Part shown: one piece after another, positions 1 through 6,701 of the stretch
Layout of the letters: each line of letters begins with the position of its first letter
Position numbering within the stretch: the first letter of the stretch is position 1
NCBI GenBank assembly: GCA_037445375.1
Contig: JBBIKS010000014.1
Coordinates: 1 to 44,830 of the forward strand
Direction of reading: 5' to 3'
DNA from: DYHD01 sp037445375
Lineage (GTDB): Bacteria; Nitrospirota; Thermodesulfovibrionia; Thermodesulfovibrionales; Dissulfurispiraceae
Length of the DNA: 44,830 bases
Program-made: the position numbers and the translations under genes
Notes under the pieces: model-generated
Seen by the model: only the letters and a program-made list of their open reading frames with translations
What the model was told of the DNA's origin: nothing
Databases searched by the model: none

Positions 1-17
1 TATTCCTTCTTTTTTAT

Positions 18-47
18 TTGATTTTATACCTATCGTTATGTTATAAA
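18..47 (+). promoter_or_regulatory. Putative promoter of the rpsF operon
   Basis: A TTGATT box (18-23) and a TATAAA box (42-47) are separated by 18 bases, which fits a sigma-70-type promoter about 60 bases upstream of rpsF. No other promoter-like pair is evident between the window edge and the gene. This is assigned by consensus only. Confidence 0.4.
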
Positions 48-59
48 TAAAGACTCTAT

Positions 60-80
60 GCCCTTTTTAATGTAAAGGGC
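60..80 (+). promoter_or_regulatory. Hairpin in the rpsF leader
   Basis: GCCCTTT (60-66) and AAAGGGC (74-80) form a perfect 7-bp stem with a 7-base loop, between the putative promoter and the rpsF ribosome binding site. It is followed by only three T residues. It may be an attenuator or S6:S18 autoregulatory leader structure, or the terminator of a gene to the left of the window. The role is inferred from position. Confidence 0.4.
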
Positions 81-104
81 TTTAAATCCATATAGAGGTG
101 TTAG

Positions 105-476
105 ATGAATATCTACGAAAATGTCGTTATCGTTAACCCTTCCTTGAGCGAAGAAGATTTAAAATCAGCTCTCGAAAAAATCTCGGAACAAATCACAAAA
201 TCCGGCGGCGAGGTATTAAAGATTGAAAACTGGGGAAAAAGAAAGCTCGCATACGAATTAAATAAACAAAGAATGGGCTTTTATGTGATGATTCTGTTTA
301 AATCGCCGACAGCTTTAATCAAAGAGCTTGAGTATTACTACAAGGTCTTTGATCCGATAATGAAATATATGATCATCAGACTTTCCAAAAAACAGATAGA
401 TGCCCTTCCTAAAGAGTTGGTTGGCATTCCGGTAACAGTTGAAGAATTAGCGTCATCAGCAGAACCTGAAGTGTAA
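105..476 (+). CDS. rpsF: 30S ribosomal protein S6
   Basis: This is small-subunit protein S6, which binds 16S rRNA in the platform as a heterodimer with S18. The 123-residue product starts MNIYENVVIVNP, has the conserved WGKRKLAYEL segment near residues 43-52 and continues through the YYYKVFDPIMKYM region, all typical of S6. The ATG follows an AGAGGTG ribosome binding site four bases upstream. It opens the rpsF-ssb-rpsR cluster, the common bacterial order, and ssb begins 15 bases after its stop. Length and motifs leave little doubt. Confidence 0.97.
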   Translation: MNIYENVVIVNPSLSEEDLKSALEKISEQITKSGGEVLKIENWGKRKLAYELNKQRMGFYVMILFKSPTALIKELEYYYKVFDPIMKYMIIRLSKKQIDALPKELVGIPVTVEELASSAEPEV

Positions 477-491
477 AATTAGGAGCATAAA

Positions 492-890
492 ATGTTCAAC
501 AGGATTATCCTTATAGGAAACCTTACAAAAGACCCCGATGTGCGTTATACCCCCGGGGGCACTCCGGTAGCTACCTTATCTATCGCTGTAAACTCTAGAT
601 ACAAACAGGCAGATGAGACAAAAGAAGAAGTGCTGTTTATGGATGCTGTTGTTTTCGGCAAGCAAGCAGAGAGCTGCGGACAGTATTTGAGCAAGGGAAA
701 TCCAGTCCTCATAGAGGGAAGGTTAAGGGAGAGGAGATGGGAATACGAAGGGCAGAAAAAAAACAAATTTGAGGTCGTGGCAAACAATGTCCGATTTTTG
801 CCCAAGAGAGAGCAGCGACAAGCCGGAGTAGGCTCCAACATCCATGATACAGTTCCCCCCGATGAATTTTCAGAGAATGAACCATTTTAA
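492..890 (+). CDS. ssb: Single-stranded DNA-binding protein
   Basis: SSB coats single-stranded DNA during replication, repair and recombination and works as a tetramer. The 132-residue protein has the OB-fold start (FNRIILIGNLTKDPDVRYTP), the central segments carrying YLSKGNPVLIEGRL and RRWEYEGQ, and a short acidic tail ending DEFSENEPF. That tail matches the usual partner-binding C-terminal tip with its final Pro-Phe. AGGAG lies six bases before the ATG. The linker between OB fold and tail is short. It sits between rpsF and rpsR as in many bacteria. Confidence 0.97.
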   Translation: MFNRIILIGNLTKDPDVRYTPGGTPVATLSIAVNSRYKQADETKEEVLFMDAVVFGKQAESCGQYLSKGNPVLIEGRLRERRWEYEGQKKNKFEVVANNVRFLPKREQRQAGVGSNIHDTVPPDEFSENEPF

Positions 891-905
891 TAAAGGAGGC
901 TTATT

Positions 906-1130
906 TTGCAACCAAAAAGATTTCAGAGAAGGAAATTTTGTAGATTTTGTGCTGATAAAATATCTTTTATAGATTATAAAGACATAAAAACCATAAGAAG
1001 CTATATCACGGAGCGCGGCAAGATTCTTTCAAGGAAAATGACCGGCACATGTTCTGTGCATCAAAGAGAGTTGACAATCGCTATAAAAAGGGCAAGAACA
1101 ATAGCATTAGTCCCTTTTATGGAAAGGTGA
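906..1130 (+). CDS. rpsR: 30S ribosomal protein S18
   Basis: S18 pairs with S6 in the 30S platform. The 74-residue product has the expected basic core (RRKFCRFCADK, then DYKDIKTIRSYITERGKI) and ends with the IKRARTIALVPF motif. CRFC gives a Cys-X2-Cys pair as in zinc-type S18 proteins. The start is TTG at 906, supported by a strong AAAGGAGG site just upstream and by family length; no ATG in frame gives a complete protein. The next gene starts one base after the stop codon, implying translational coupling. Confidence 0.95.
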   Translation: MQPKRFQRRKFCRFCADKISFIDYKDIKTIRSYITERGKILSRKMTGTCSVHQRELTIAIKRARTIALVPFMER

Positions 1131-1131
1131 T

Positions 1132-1413
1132 ATGCGAATACCCAAAAGCTGGGTGCCTATATTAGCCAAGCGGATTATTGACAACCTAATGGCTAAGAAA
1201 TTAATTGATATTACCGTGCCTGCAAAAAATCTTTTGGAGGAGACCGAAAGGCTCATTACTGACGAACTGATGGTAGAAGATAGATTGAATGACGAGGTTC
1301 GGCAGTTGCTAAAAAAATATGAGGCGGAAATTCAAAAAGGACGGCTTGATTATCGCAAACTATTTGACATGACGAAACAAAAACTGATTAAAGAAAAAAA
1401 TATTGTTATATGA
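1132..1413 (+). CDS. DUF507 family protein, first copy
   Basis: This 93-residue helical, charged protein resembles the DUF507 family found in delta-proteobacteria, Nitrospirota and Aquificota, whose function is unknown. Its body carries RLITDELMVEDRLNDEVR near residues 40-57, followed by a coiled-coil-like KKYEAEIQKGRLDYRKLF segment. The ATG sits one base after the rpsR stop and the ribosome binding site lies inside the rpsR end, so the gene is probably co-translated with the ribosomal genes. It is followed by a paralogue in an overlapping frame. The family assignment is by recognition; a translation-related role is only suggested by location. Confidence 0.8.
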   Translation: MRIPKSWVPILAKRIIDNLMAKKLIDITVPAKNLLEETERLITDELMVEDRLNDEVRQLLKKYEAEIQKGRLDYRKLFDMTKQKLIKEKNIVI

Positions 1414-1691
1414 TGCTCTCAGACAATAAAGTTAATGTCTTAACGAATAGATTGCTCAAGGAACTTTTAAGCAGCAAATTAATAATTCCCAAAGAAGACG
1501 AGAATGTTTTAAGAAAAGAAATAAAGAGAATCATCACAGATGAACTGCAGATTGGCGAAGAAATAGACATTGCAGTGAGAAGAAAATTAGAATCTTTCTC
1601 TCGAAAGCTTGTAGAGGGAAGCGTAGAATGGGATATCGTATATAAAAAAATATATGAGGAAGAAGAAATAAAACGAGGAAGAAGACAATAG
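1410..1691 (+). CDS. DUF507 family protein, second copy
   Basis: This 93-residue protein is a divergent paralogue of the preceding gene. Both have the same length and share a hydrophobic N-terminal helix ending in LxKxLI, the core ITDEL motif with RxxLxxxxxxLxxGxxxWD/LDY spacing, and a charged C-terminus. The start ATG at 1410 overlaps the upstream TGA stop (ATGA), so translation is coupled. The C-terminus is a run of E, K and R (EEEEIKRGRRQ). Its last codons overlap the start region proposed for the HNH gene that follows in another frame. Function unknown. Confidence 0.78.
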   Translation: MMLSDNKVNVLTNRLLKELLSSKLIIPKEDENVLRKEIKRIITDELQIGEEIDIAVRRKLESFSRKLVEGSVEWDIVYKKIYEEEEIKRGRRQ

Positions 1692-1966
1692 AATTCTTAA
1701 TTGAAATCAATATCAAAAAGGAGAAGGATATCGCCCGTCAACTAAGGAAGTCAGCTTGGTGGAAAAAGAAATGTTCGTCTGGCAAGTGTTACTATTGCAG
1801 CCGTGATGTTCACCCTAAAGATTTAACAATGGATCACATTGTGCCTCTGAGTCGTGGGGGCAAATCAGTAAAAATCAATCTCGCCGCATCCTGCAAGCAA
1901 TGCAATAACGATAAAAAATATCTTCTTCCCATAGAATGGGATGAGTATATTAAATCTTTGCAATAA
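1688..1966 (+). CDS. Small HNH endonuclease, non-canonical start
   Basis: The frame from 1658 to the TAA at 1964-1966 encodes a clear HNH nuclease. It has CYYC (Cys-X2-Cys), then the catalytic DHIVPLSRGGKS core, then the second zinc pair CKQCNNDKK, ending PIEWDEYIKSL. An upstream IKKEKDIARQLRKSAWW helix matches a small HNH family I know from related bacteria. No in-frame ATG, GTG or TTG exists before the zinc finger; a TGA at 1655-1657 closes the frame. The best guess is an ATA start at 1688, eight bases after GAGGA, with ATT at 1700 as alternative. A mutated start or an indel from the preceding frame is also possible. The 3' end overlaps the convergent uspA gene by 17 bases. Confidence 0.7.
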   Translation: MEFLIEINIKKEKDIARQLRKSAWWKKKCSSGKCYYCSRDVHPKDLTMDHIVPLSRGGKSVKINLAASCKQCNNDKKYLLPIEWDEYIKSLQ

Positions 1967-2798
1967 CAACTGGACAAGTAGTATGAGTTACTACTTTTTC
2001 TGATACGCTGCCCATAACAAGTCTCTTAACGCCTGTCCTGCCGTATGTCCCGAGTATAATCAGGTCGCAGTTTTTTGCCTTTGCAGTCTTAAGAATAACT
2101 TCATGGGCTTTACCAACTGCTGTTATAGGCTCAATATCTACACCCAGTTTAAGAGCGTCTTTTTGAACCTTTTCTACATTTCTCCTTGCCTCTGCAAGAT
2201 TGGCGCTTGTTGAGGCTGCTGAAAGGACGATAATTTTTTGAATATGAGAGCATCTCCGAGCCATGCTCAACGCCTCAATTTCTGCTGCCTCACTATATTT
2301 TGAGCCGTCTGTAGCGAGCATGATTACCTTGCTTTTGACATCTGCGCCTACGGGCACTATTAGAACCTTGCAAGGGGAGTATGCAATTACCTTTGCCGTT
2401 ACACTGCCCACAACAAGCCTCTTTAGCCCCGTCCAGCCCCTTTTGCCCATAACAATTACATCGGCTTTTCTTTTTTTTGCCTCTTCAATGATAATCTCAT
2501 GAGGCTTGTCTGTCCTCCTGCAAACTGATTCAATCTCAACATTCTCTCCTGCCGATAATTCTCTTATATGGTCAAAATGAAGCCTGCAGGCTACTTCCAT
2601 TTTCTCTGCTTGTTCAAGTCCTTCTGTAGCAAATTCTGGATTAACCTGCAAAACCTGAAGCACGGAGAGTTTAGCGCCGCAATTTCCTGCTATATAAATT
2701 GCTTCCTTCATTGCTCCCTCGCTATGCTCAGAGCTATCGGTAGCCAGAACAACCGATTTCAAATCTCCCATATAGTGTTGTTTATATAAAGTCGTCAT
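1950..2798 (-). CDS. Universal stress protein with two UspA domains
   Basis: The 282-residue cytoplasmic protein contains two tandem Usp domains. The first runs from about residue 14 (VVLATDSSEHS) to 148, the second from about 156 (VIMLATDGSKYS) to the end. Each ends in a nucleotide-binding signature: GKRGWTGLKRLVVGSV and GTYGRTGVKRLVMGSV match the G-X2-G-X9-G-S/T motif of ATP-binding Usps. GGAGG precedes the ATG by nine bases, inside the end of the upstream membrane protein gene, so it is the last gene of a three-gene minus-strand operon. Substrate and signal are unknown. Confidence 0.9.
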   Translation of the reverse strand: MTTLYKQHYMGDLKSVVLATDSSEHSEGAMKEAIYIAGNCGAKLSVLQVLQVNPEFATEGLEQAEKMEVACRLHFDHIRELSAGENVEIESVCRRTDKPHEIIIEEAKKRKADVIVMGKRGWTGLKRLVVGSVTAKVIAYSPCKVLIVPVGADVKSKVIMLATDGSKYSEAAEIEALSMARRCSHIQKIIVLSAASTSANLAEARRNVEKVQKDALKLGVDIEPITAVGKAHEVILKTAKAKNCDLIILGTYGRTGVKRLVMGSVSEKVVTHTTCPVVIAKI

Positions 2799-2800
2799 GA

Positions 2801-3250
2801 TTAATGACCTCCGGTTTTAAGAATCCCTGAAGCTGCAAAAACAAGGACAGCAACCTCAACAAATGCTATTATTGCATATACGGTATCCTTTTTTCTGAGA
2901 AAAATAGGAATTATTCCAATAAAACATATAATTGTAACTCCGGAAAGAAAGACTATCCCGATAAAGTTTAAAAAGTCTCCTTTTTGAATAAGTGCTACCC
3001 ATTTCCATCCACTTTCTATGCCCGTTGCTTGAAGATATTCGGCAACTGGTAGATGCCAGAAATTAGAAATTGTATCTTTAGGTATATGCGGAGAAACAAT
3101 TCCAGAAACATAAAGAAAGAAAGTTAAAATAAGGGCTGCCAAACCTGCTTTCATGCCGCCGGAGAGCATTAAGGCATATCGAATCTGTTCTTCTGAAGGC
3201 TTAGACATTTTATGTGCATAAATGTGTTGGTAAATCTTTCTTATGTCCAT
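2801..3250 (-). CDS. Small membrane protein (DUF1634-like)
   Basis: This 149-residue protein has a cytoplasmic-looking N-terminus and three probable membrane helices, at roughly residues 33-52, 93-114 and 120-143. Its position behind a TauE/SafE gene and its short three-helix layout recall DUF1634 proteins, which often accompany such exporters; the assignment to that family is tentative. It starts inside the end of the tauE-like gene (10-base overlap), and the uspA gene begins two bases after it. It probably acts with the exporter, but the sequence gives no reaction. Confidence 0.65.
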   Translation of the reverse strand: MDIRKIYQHIYAHKMSKPSEEQIRYALMLSGGMKAGLAALILTFFLYVSGIVSPHIPKDTISNFWHLPVAEYLQATGIESGWKWVALIQKGDFLNFIGIVFLSGVTIICFIGIIPIFLRKKDTVYAIIAFVEVAVLVFAASGILKTGGH

Positions 3251-4212
3251 ATTCCCAATCCTTTGAGCATCGCTCTTAAGCCTGCGAGAAATAACATTGA
3301 AATGACAATATTTCTTATTGCGGCAGGCTTTGTTTTTGATAGAATTCTAACTCCAATTATTGAGCCAAGCATAATCCCTACTATTGATGGGACAACCATA
3401 ATAGGCAAAACAGCCCCGTTATTAATATATATCCATGCTGCCGAAGTATCAGTTATTGAGAGCAAAAACTTGCTTGTAGCCACCGATACCTTTAAGGGAG
3501 CGCCTAAGAGAAGATTTAATACCGGCACATTTGCCCACCCGGCGCCGAGACCGAACATGCCCGCCATCAATCCTATGAATATAAAAACAACAAGACCTTG
3601 CGGAGTTCTATGTATCTTCCAGTTTATCGTATGACCTGTGGAAACCTCGTAGTAAACGCCGTTTATTCTGAGGGCTGTTGAGAGTGCGTCTGGCTCTTTA
3701 ACCTCTGGATATTCTGATTTTTTGGCACTCAACATAATTCCTACTATAAAGAGTATGCATACACCCAGCGCAGTCTGAACAATATTCGTAGGAAGTGCGA
3801 GTCCTATCATAGCCCCTGCTATTGCGCAAATAGATGCAATTAGTGCAAAAGGCAGGGCAAGCCTTAAATCGGCAAGATTTTTTATTAGCAGACCCGGTCC
3901 GGCGGCGAGAGCTCCTGCAAGAGCTACTAATAGACCTGCCCCTCTGACAAAATCAAGATGAAATGGGAAAAAGCCCCCTACAATAGGAACAAAAAGAACG
4001 CCGCCCCCTACCCCGCCTAAGACCGCTACTATGCCGAGCAGAAATGATACAATGAACAAGCTAAGAGGCCAGAACCACCACGGCATTGATGAACCGGTTT
4101 CGGCAGATATCGAATCGCTCGCGTCAAGTAACATAATAAAAGAATCAGCAAAAATACAAAACATGAAAATTGCGGTTATAAAGAAGATTTTATTTATAAA
4201 AGTTTTTAGCAT
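3241..4212 (-). CDS. TauE/SafE family membrane exporter
   Basis: The 323-residue protein is a polytopic inner-membrane protein of the TauE/SafE (DUF81) family, which moves sulfite, sulfonates or other organic anions. Two related halves carry the family glycine-rich segments: GGVGGGVLFVPIVGGFFP near residue 65-82 and a second GLGAGWANVPVLNLLLG segment near 220. Eight or more membrane helices can be read. A cytosolic loop of about 45 residues separates the halves. It heads an operon with a small membrane protein and a Usp protein. The ribosome binding site is weak. A sulfur-anion substrate is plausible for this type of organism but not shown. Confidence 0.85.
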   Translation of the reverse strand: MLKTFINKIFFITAIFMFCIFADSFIMLLDASDSISAETGSSMPWWFWPLSLFIVSFLLGIVAVLGGVGGGVLFVPIVGGFFPFHLDFVRGAGLLVALAGALAAGPGLLIKNLADLRLALPFALIASICAIAGAMIGLALPTNIVQTALGVCILFIVGIMLSAKKSEYPEVKEPDALSTALRINGVYYEVSTGHTINWKIHRTPQGLVVFIFIGLMAGMFGLGAGWANVPVLNLLLGAPLKVSVATSKFLLSITDTSAAWIYINNGAVLPIMVVPSIVGIMLGSIIGVRILSKTKPAAIRNIVISMLFLAGLRAMLKGLGIWT

Positions 4213-4294
4213 CTTATTTATTAATATTATGTGAATATAAAGATATTGTCAATGAATGTATTTGTCTTGTATTTTCTACCTATTAAATTATATG

Positions 4295-4324
4295 TTGCTT
4301 ATATCTAATCTTTTCTGTTATAAA
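4295..4324 (+). promoter_or_regulatory. Putative promoter of the 6S RNA candidate
   Basis: TTGCTT (4295-4300) and TATAAA (4319-4324) are spaced by 18 bases and would start transcription at about 4331-4334, directly before the closing stem of the candidate 6S RNA. Confidence 0.45.
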
Positions 4325-4331
4325 ATACTTA

Positions 4332-4515
4332 AAGGGGTTCAGCCTGCCCTGTTAGTGTAAGGCAGAAAAGTTATTCCTACAAATTGTTTAATTTTGGGGG
4401 CAGATGTAAGATATTCAGCGAGCATGCCTTCTTAGAAGGAAGCCCAAGATATCTTCTGAGCACCCACCTGTTTACAGGGAAATAATTTTTCAACTTCACG
4501 GCAGGGTGGGTTATA
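4332..4515 (+). ncRNA. ssrS: Candidate 6S RNA
   Basis: A 12-bp closing helix, counting G-U pairs, joins 4341-4352 (AGCCTGCCCTGT) with 4501-4512 (GCAGGGTGGGTT). Between them lies a long imperfect stem ending in a hairpin, CCTTC-TTA-GAAGG (around 4425-4441), preceded by GAGCATGCC and followed by AAGCCC. This resembles the apical part of E. coli 6S RNA (GAGCATGCTCGG...GAGAAGCC). Total size near 180 bases fits 6S, which binds the housekeeping RNA polymerase and mimics an open promoter. A promoter-like pair sits just upstream. There is no coding potential here. A covariance-model search was not possible. Confidence 0.6.
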
Positions 4516-4556
4516 AAATAAATTTATTATATTTTTCTCAGATTTTTCGGTCGTTT

Positions 4557-4726
4557 TTTATGGATAGCAATGATTGATTTTCATGATAGATGGTTTAAGT
4601 ATTCAGAGAAGAATTTTATAATGCCTATTAAAGGATTTAATATAGATGAAGTAAATAAATTCTTAGAATTACTACTCCGCAGGTATTTTTAAAAATCCGC
4701 TCGTTTTTTGATTGCCTATCCATAAA
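4557..4726. repeat. Inverted-repeat-bounded 170-bp element
   Basis: TTTATGGATAGCAAT (4557-4571) is matched in inverted orientation by ATTGCCTATCCATAAA (4711-4726), identical except for one extra base. The arms enclose a 40-codon open frame. The layout suggests a small non-autonomous mobile element or a decayed insertion sequence. No second copy was seen in this window. Confidence 0.45.
4570..4692 (+). CDS. Hypothetical 40-residue ORF inside an inverted repeat
   Basis: An ATG at 4570, overlapping the left inverted-repeat arm, opens a 40-codon frame ending TAA at 4690-4692. The product begins MIDFHDRWFKYSEKNF and ends FLELLLRRYF, a mixed-charge, aromatic-rich sequence with a plausible terminal helix. 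There is no clear ribosome binding site. It may be the last remnant of a larger mobile-element protein or chance. I do not recognise a family. Confidence 0.2.
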   Translation: MIDFHDRWFKYSEKNFIMPIKGFNIDEVNKFLELLLRRYF

Positions 4727-4878
4727 TAATCTACCTAAGTTTCTGATATAGTCAGATTACACAGACCAAATTTTATAATTATGTTTGAATTCAATTTGTT
4801 TGACAAAGATTTTAATAATCATGTTGTCAGATTTAGAGTTTAACAGAAGGTGTTCTGCTGAATACACGGTAAAAAGTA

Positions 4879-5018
4879 CCCAAATTGAGTGATTCTCTGA
4901 TGTCGTTCCGATAAAAGCGAGGAATATTATCTACTTGAACCCAAGATTCCTCAAGCCCTTCCGGCGTTCGGAATGATCGTCTTTCAGGGTGTTGTAATAA
5001 TTGAACGCTCAATTTAGG
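4879..5018. repeat. MITE-like element with AAATTGAG termini
   Basis: CCCAAATTGAGTGATTC on the left and GAACGCTCAATTTAGG (5003-5018) on the right are near-perfect inverted termini. The interior carries a TGTCGTTCCG...CGGAATGATCG core that resembles other short repeats in the window. It lies directly upstream of rny and could carry promoter or RNA-structure signals for it. Related termini occur near 12129, 32368, 32539, 39426 and 39563. Confidence 0.6.
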
Positions 5019-5052
5019 AAATATATAAACACAGGGGGGCGCACTATAAATT

Positions 5053-6615
5053 ATGAATAATATTATCTTATTTTCGCTTGCGATTGCCGCAGGTGTAGCG
5101 GTTGGTTTCATTTTTATATTTTTCTGTAAAAGGGCTTTAAATGAACAAAAGAAGTCCTTCGATATCGAGAGAGAAAAATCATTAGAAGAAGCAAAACGAG
5201 AAGCTGAGAATGTAAAAAAAGAAGCTTTAATATCAGCTAAGGATGCAGCCTATCAGATAAAATCAGAAGCCGAAAAAGAGATTCGAGAGAGAACAAGAGA
5301 AATAAACATTCTCGATAAAAGAATTAGACAAAGAGAAGAACAGGTCGAGAAGAGAATCGATGTTATTGAAAGAAAGGAAAATGAATTTAACCGAAAAGAA
5401 AAAGAATTAAACAACAGAGAAAAGAATCTCGTAGAAAAAGAAAATCATTACTCAGAACTCCTTAAAGAACAGCATATGAAGCTTGAGAGGCTATCTGGCA
5501 TAACATCAGAAGAGGCGAAGCAGGAAATCCTTAAAAAGGTTGAAGAAGAGGTAAAATTTGAGGCTGCAAAATTATCAAAAAAGATTGAGGATGAGGCACG
5601 GGAAAATGCCGAGAAGAAGGCAAAAGAGGTTATTGGGCTCGCAATTCAGAGATATGCAAGCGACTATGTAGCAGATGCCACAGTTTCTGCTGTGAGTTTA
5701 CCAACTGATGATATGAAGGGCAGGATAATCGGCAGAGAAGGCAGAAATATCAGGGCTTTTGAGGCAGCCACAGGGGTCGATCTTGTTGTGGATGATACCC
5801 CTGAAGTTGTAACCCTTTCCGCTCATGACCCCATACGGAGAGAAATTGCGAGAATAGCACTTGAAAGATTGATAACCGACGGCAGAATACACCCTGCAAG
5901 GATCGAAGAAATTGCGGAAAAAGTGAAAAAAGAGGTTGAAATGTCCATAAGGGAAGAAGGCGAAAAAGCCGTTTTCGACTTGGGACTCACAGTAGTTCAG
6001 CCTGAATTGATCAAAACGATAGGAAGACTCAAATACAGACAATCTTATGGGCAAAATATCCTCCAGCACTCTTTGGAAGTAGCTTATTTTGCAGGCATGA
6101 TGGCAAGCGAGCTTGGAGCAGATGCTAAGCTCGCCAAAAGAGCCGGACTGCTGCATGATATAGGCAAGGCAGTTGACCATGAGATGGAAGGTTCACATCA
6201 GGAGATTGGGGTTATTTTGGCTAAAAAATATGGAGAAAACAATAAGGTTCAAAATGCGATATTAGCACATCACGGGGATGTTGACCCGATATGTATTGAA
6301 TCTGCCCTTGTCGCTGCTGCAGATGCCATATCAGCGGCAAGGCCCGGTGTGAGAAGGGAAAGTATAGAAAATTATCTTAAAAGGCTTGAAAAGTTAGAAG
6401 AGATGGCGATGTCATTCGATGGTGTTGATAAATGCTATGCCATCCAGGCGGGGAGAGAGATAAGGATAGTGGTTAGACCTGATGAGATGAATGACGAACT
6501 ATCCTCAATGGTTGCAAGATCGCTTGCAAGAAAAATCGAATCTGAAATGACATATCCAGGACAGATAAAGGTTACAGTTATAAGAGAATCCAGATATGTA
6601 GATTATGCTAAATAG
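5053..6615 (+). CDS. rny: Ribonuclease Y
   Basis: RNase Y is a membrane-anchored endoribonuclease that starts mRNA decay. The 520-residue protein has an N-terminal membrane helix (residues 3-23), a long charged coiled coil (about 30-190), a KH domain with GRIIGREGRNIRAFE near 217-231, and an HD domain with HSLEVAYF and the metal-binding LLHDIGKAVDHE segment. A second His-Asp segment reads AILAHHGDVDP. Length matches the family (about 520). AGGGGGG lies some distance before the ATG. It is followed on the same strand by ymdB, a common pairing. Confidence 0.96.
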   Translation: MNNIILFSLAIAAGVAVGFIFIFFCKRALNEQKKSFDIEREKSLEEAKREAENVKKEALISAKDAAYQIKSEAEKEIRERTREINILDKRIRQREEQVEKRIDVIERKENEFNRKEKELNNREKNLVEKENHYSELLKEQHMKLERLSGITSEEAKQEILKKVEEEVKFEAAKLSKKIEDEARENAEKKAKEVIGLAIQRYASDYVADATVSAVSLPTDDMKGRIIGREGRNIRAFEAATGVDLVVDDTPEVVTLSAHDPIRREIARIALERLITDGRIHPARIEEIAEKVKKEVEMSIREEGEKAVFDLGLTVVQPELIKTIGRLKYRQSYGQNILQHSLEVAYFAGMMASELGADAKLAKRAGLLHDIGKAVDHEMEGSHQEIGVILAKKYGENNKVQNAILAHHGDVDPICIESALVAAADAISAARPGVRRESIENYLKRLEKLEEMAMSFDGVDKCYAIQAGREIRIVVRPDEMNDELSSMVARSLARKIESEMTYPGQIKVTVIRESRYVDYAK

Positions 6616-6701
6616 CGATATATTTATATCAAAAATAAATATGTTTATTTTGAAATCAGGGTTAGCTTCAACCTAAGAGGAAAAGAAAGTCAGGTTAATA
6701 T

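Noticed and set aside
1623..1700. Programmed -1 frameshift joining DUF507 to the HNH frame
   Set aside because: The A-rich stretch near 1636 lies before the TGA at 1655 that closes the HNH frame, and no slippery heptamer occurs in the 30 bases where a shift would have to happen. A non-canonical start is simpler, though not proven.
4833..5111. 92-codon minus-strand frame across the rny start
   Set aside because: It reads through the MITE-like element at 4879-5018 and the first codons of rny; the product is low-complexity and has no family character.
5698..6180. 160-codon minus-strand frame inside rny
   Set aside because: A shadow of the KH and HD region of rny on the opposite strand; codon pattern and motifs support rny only.
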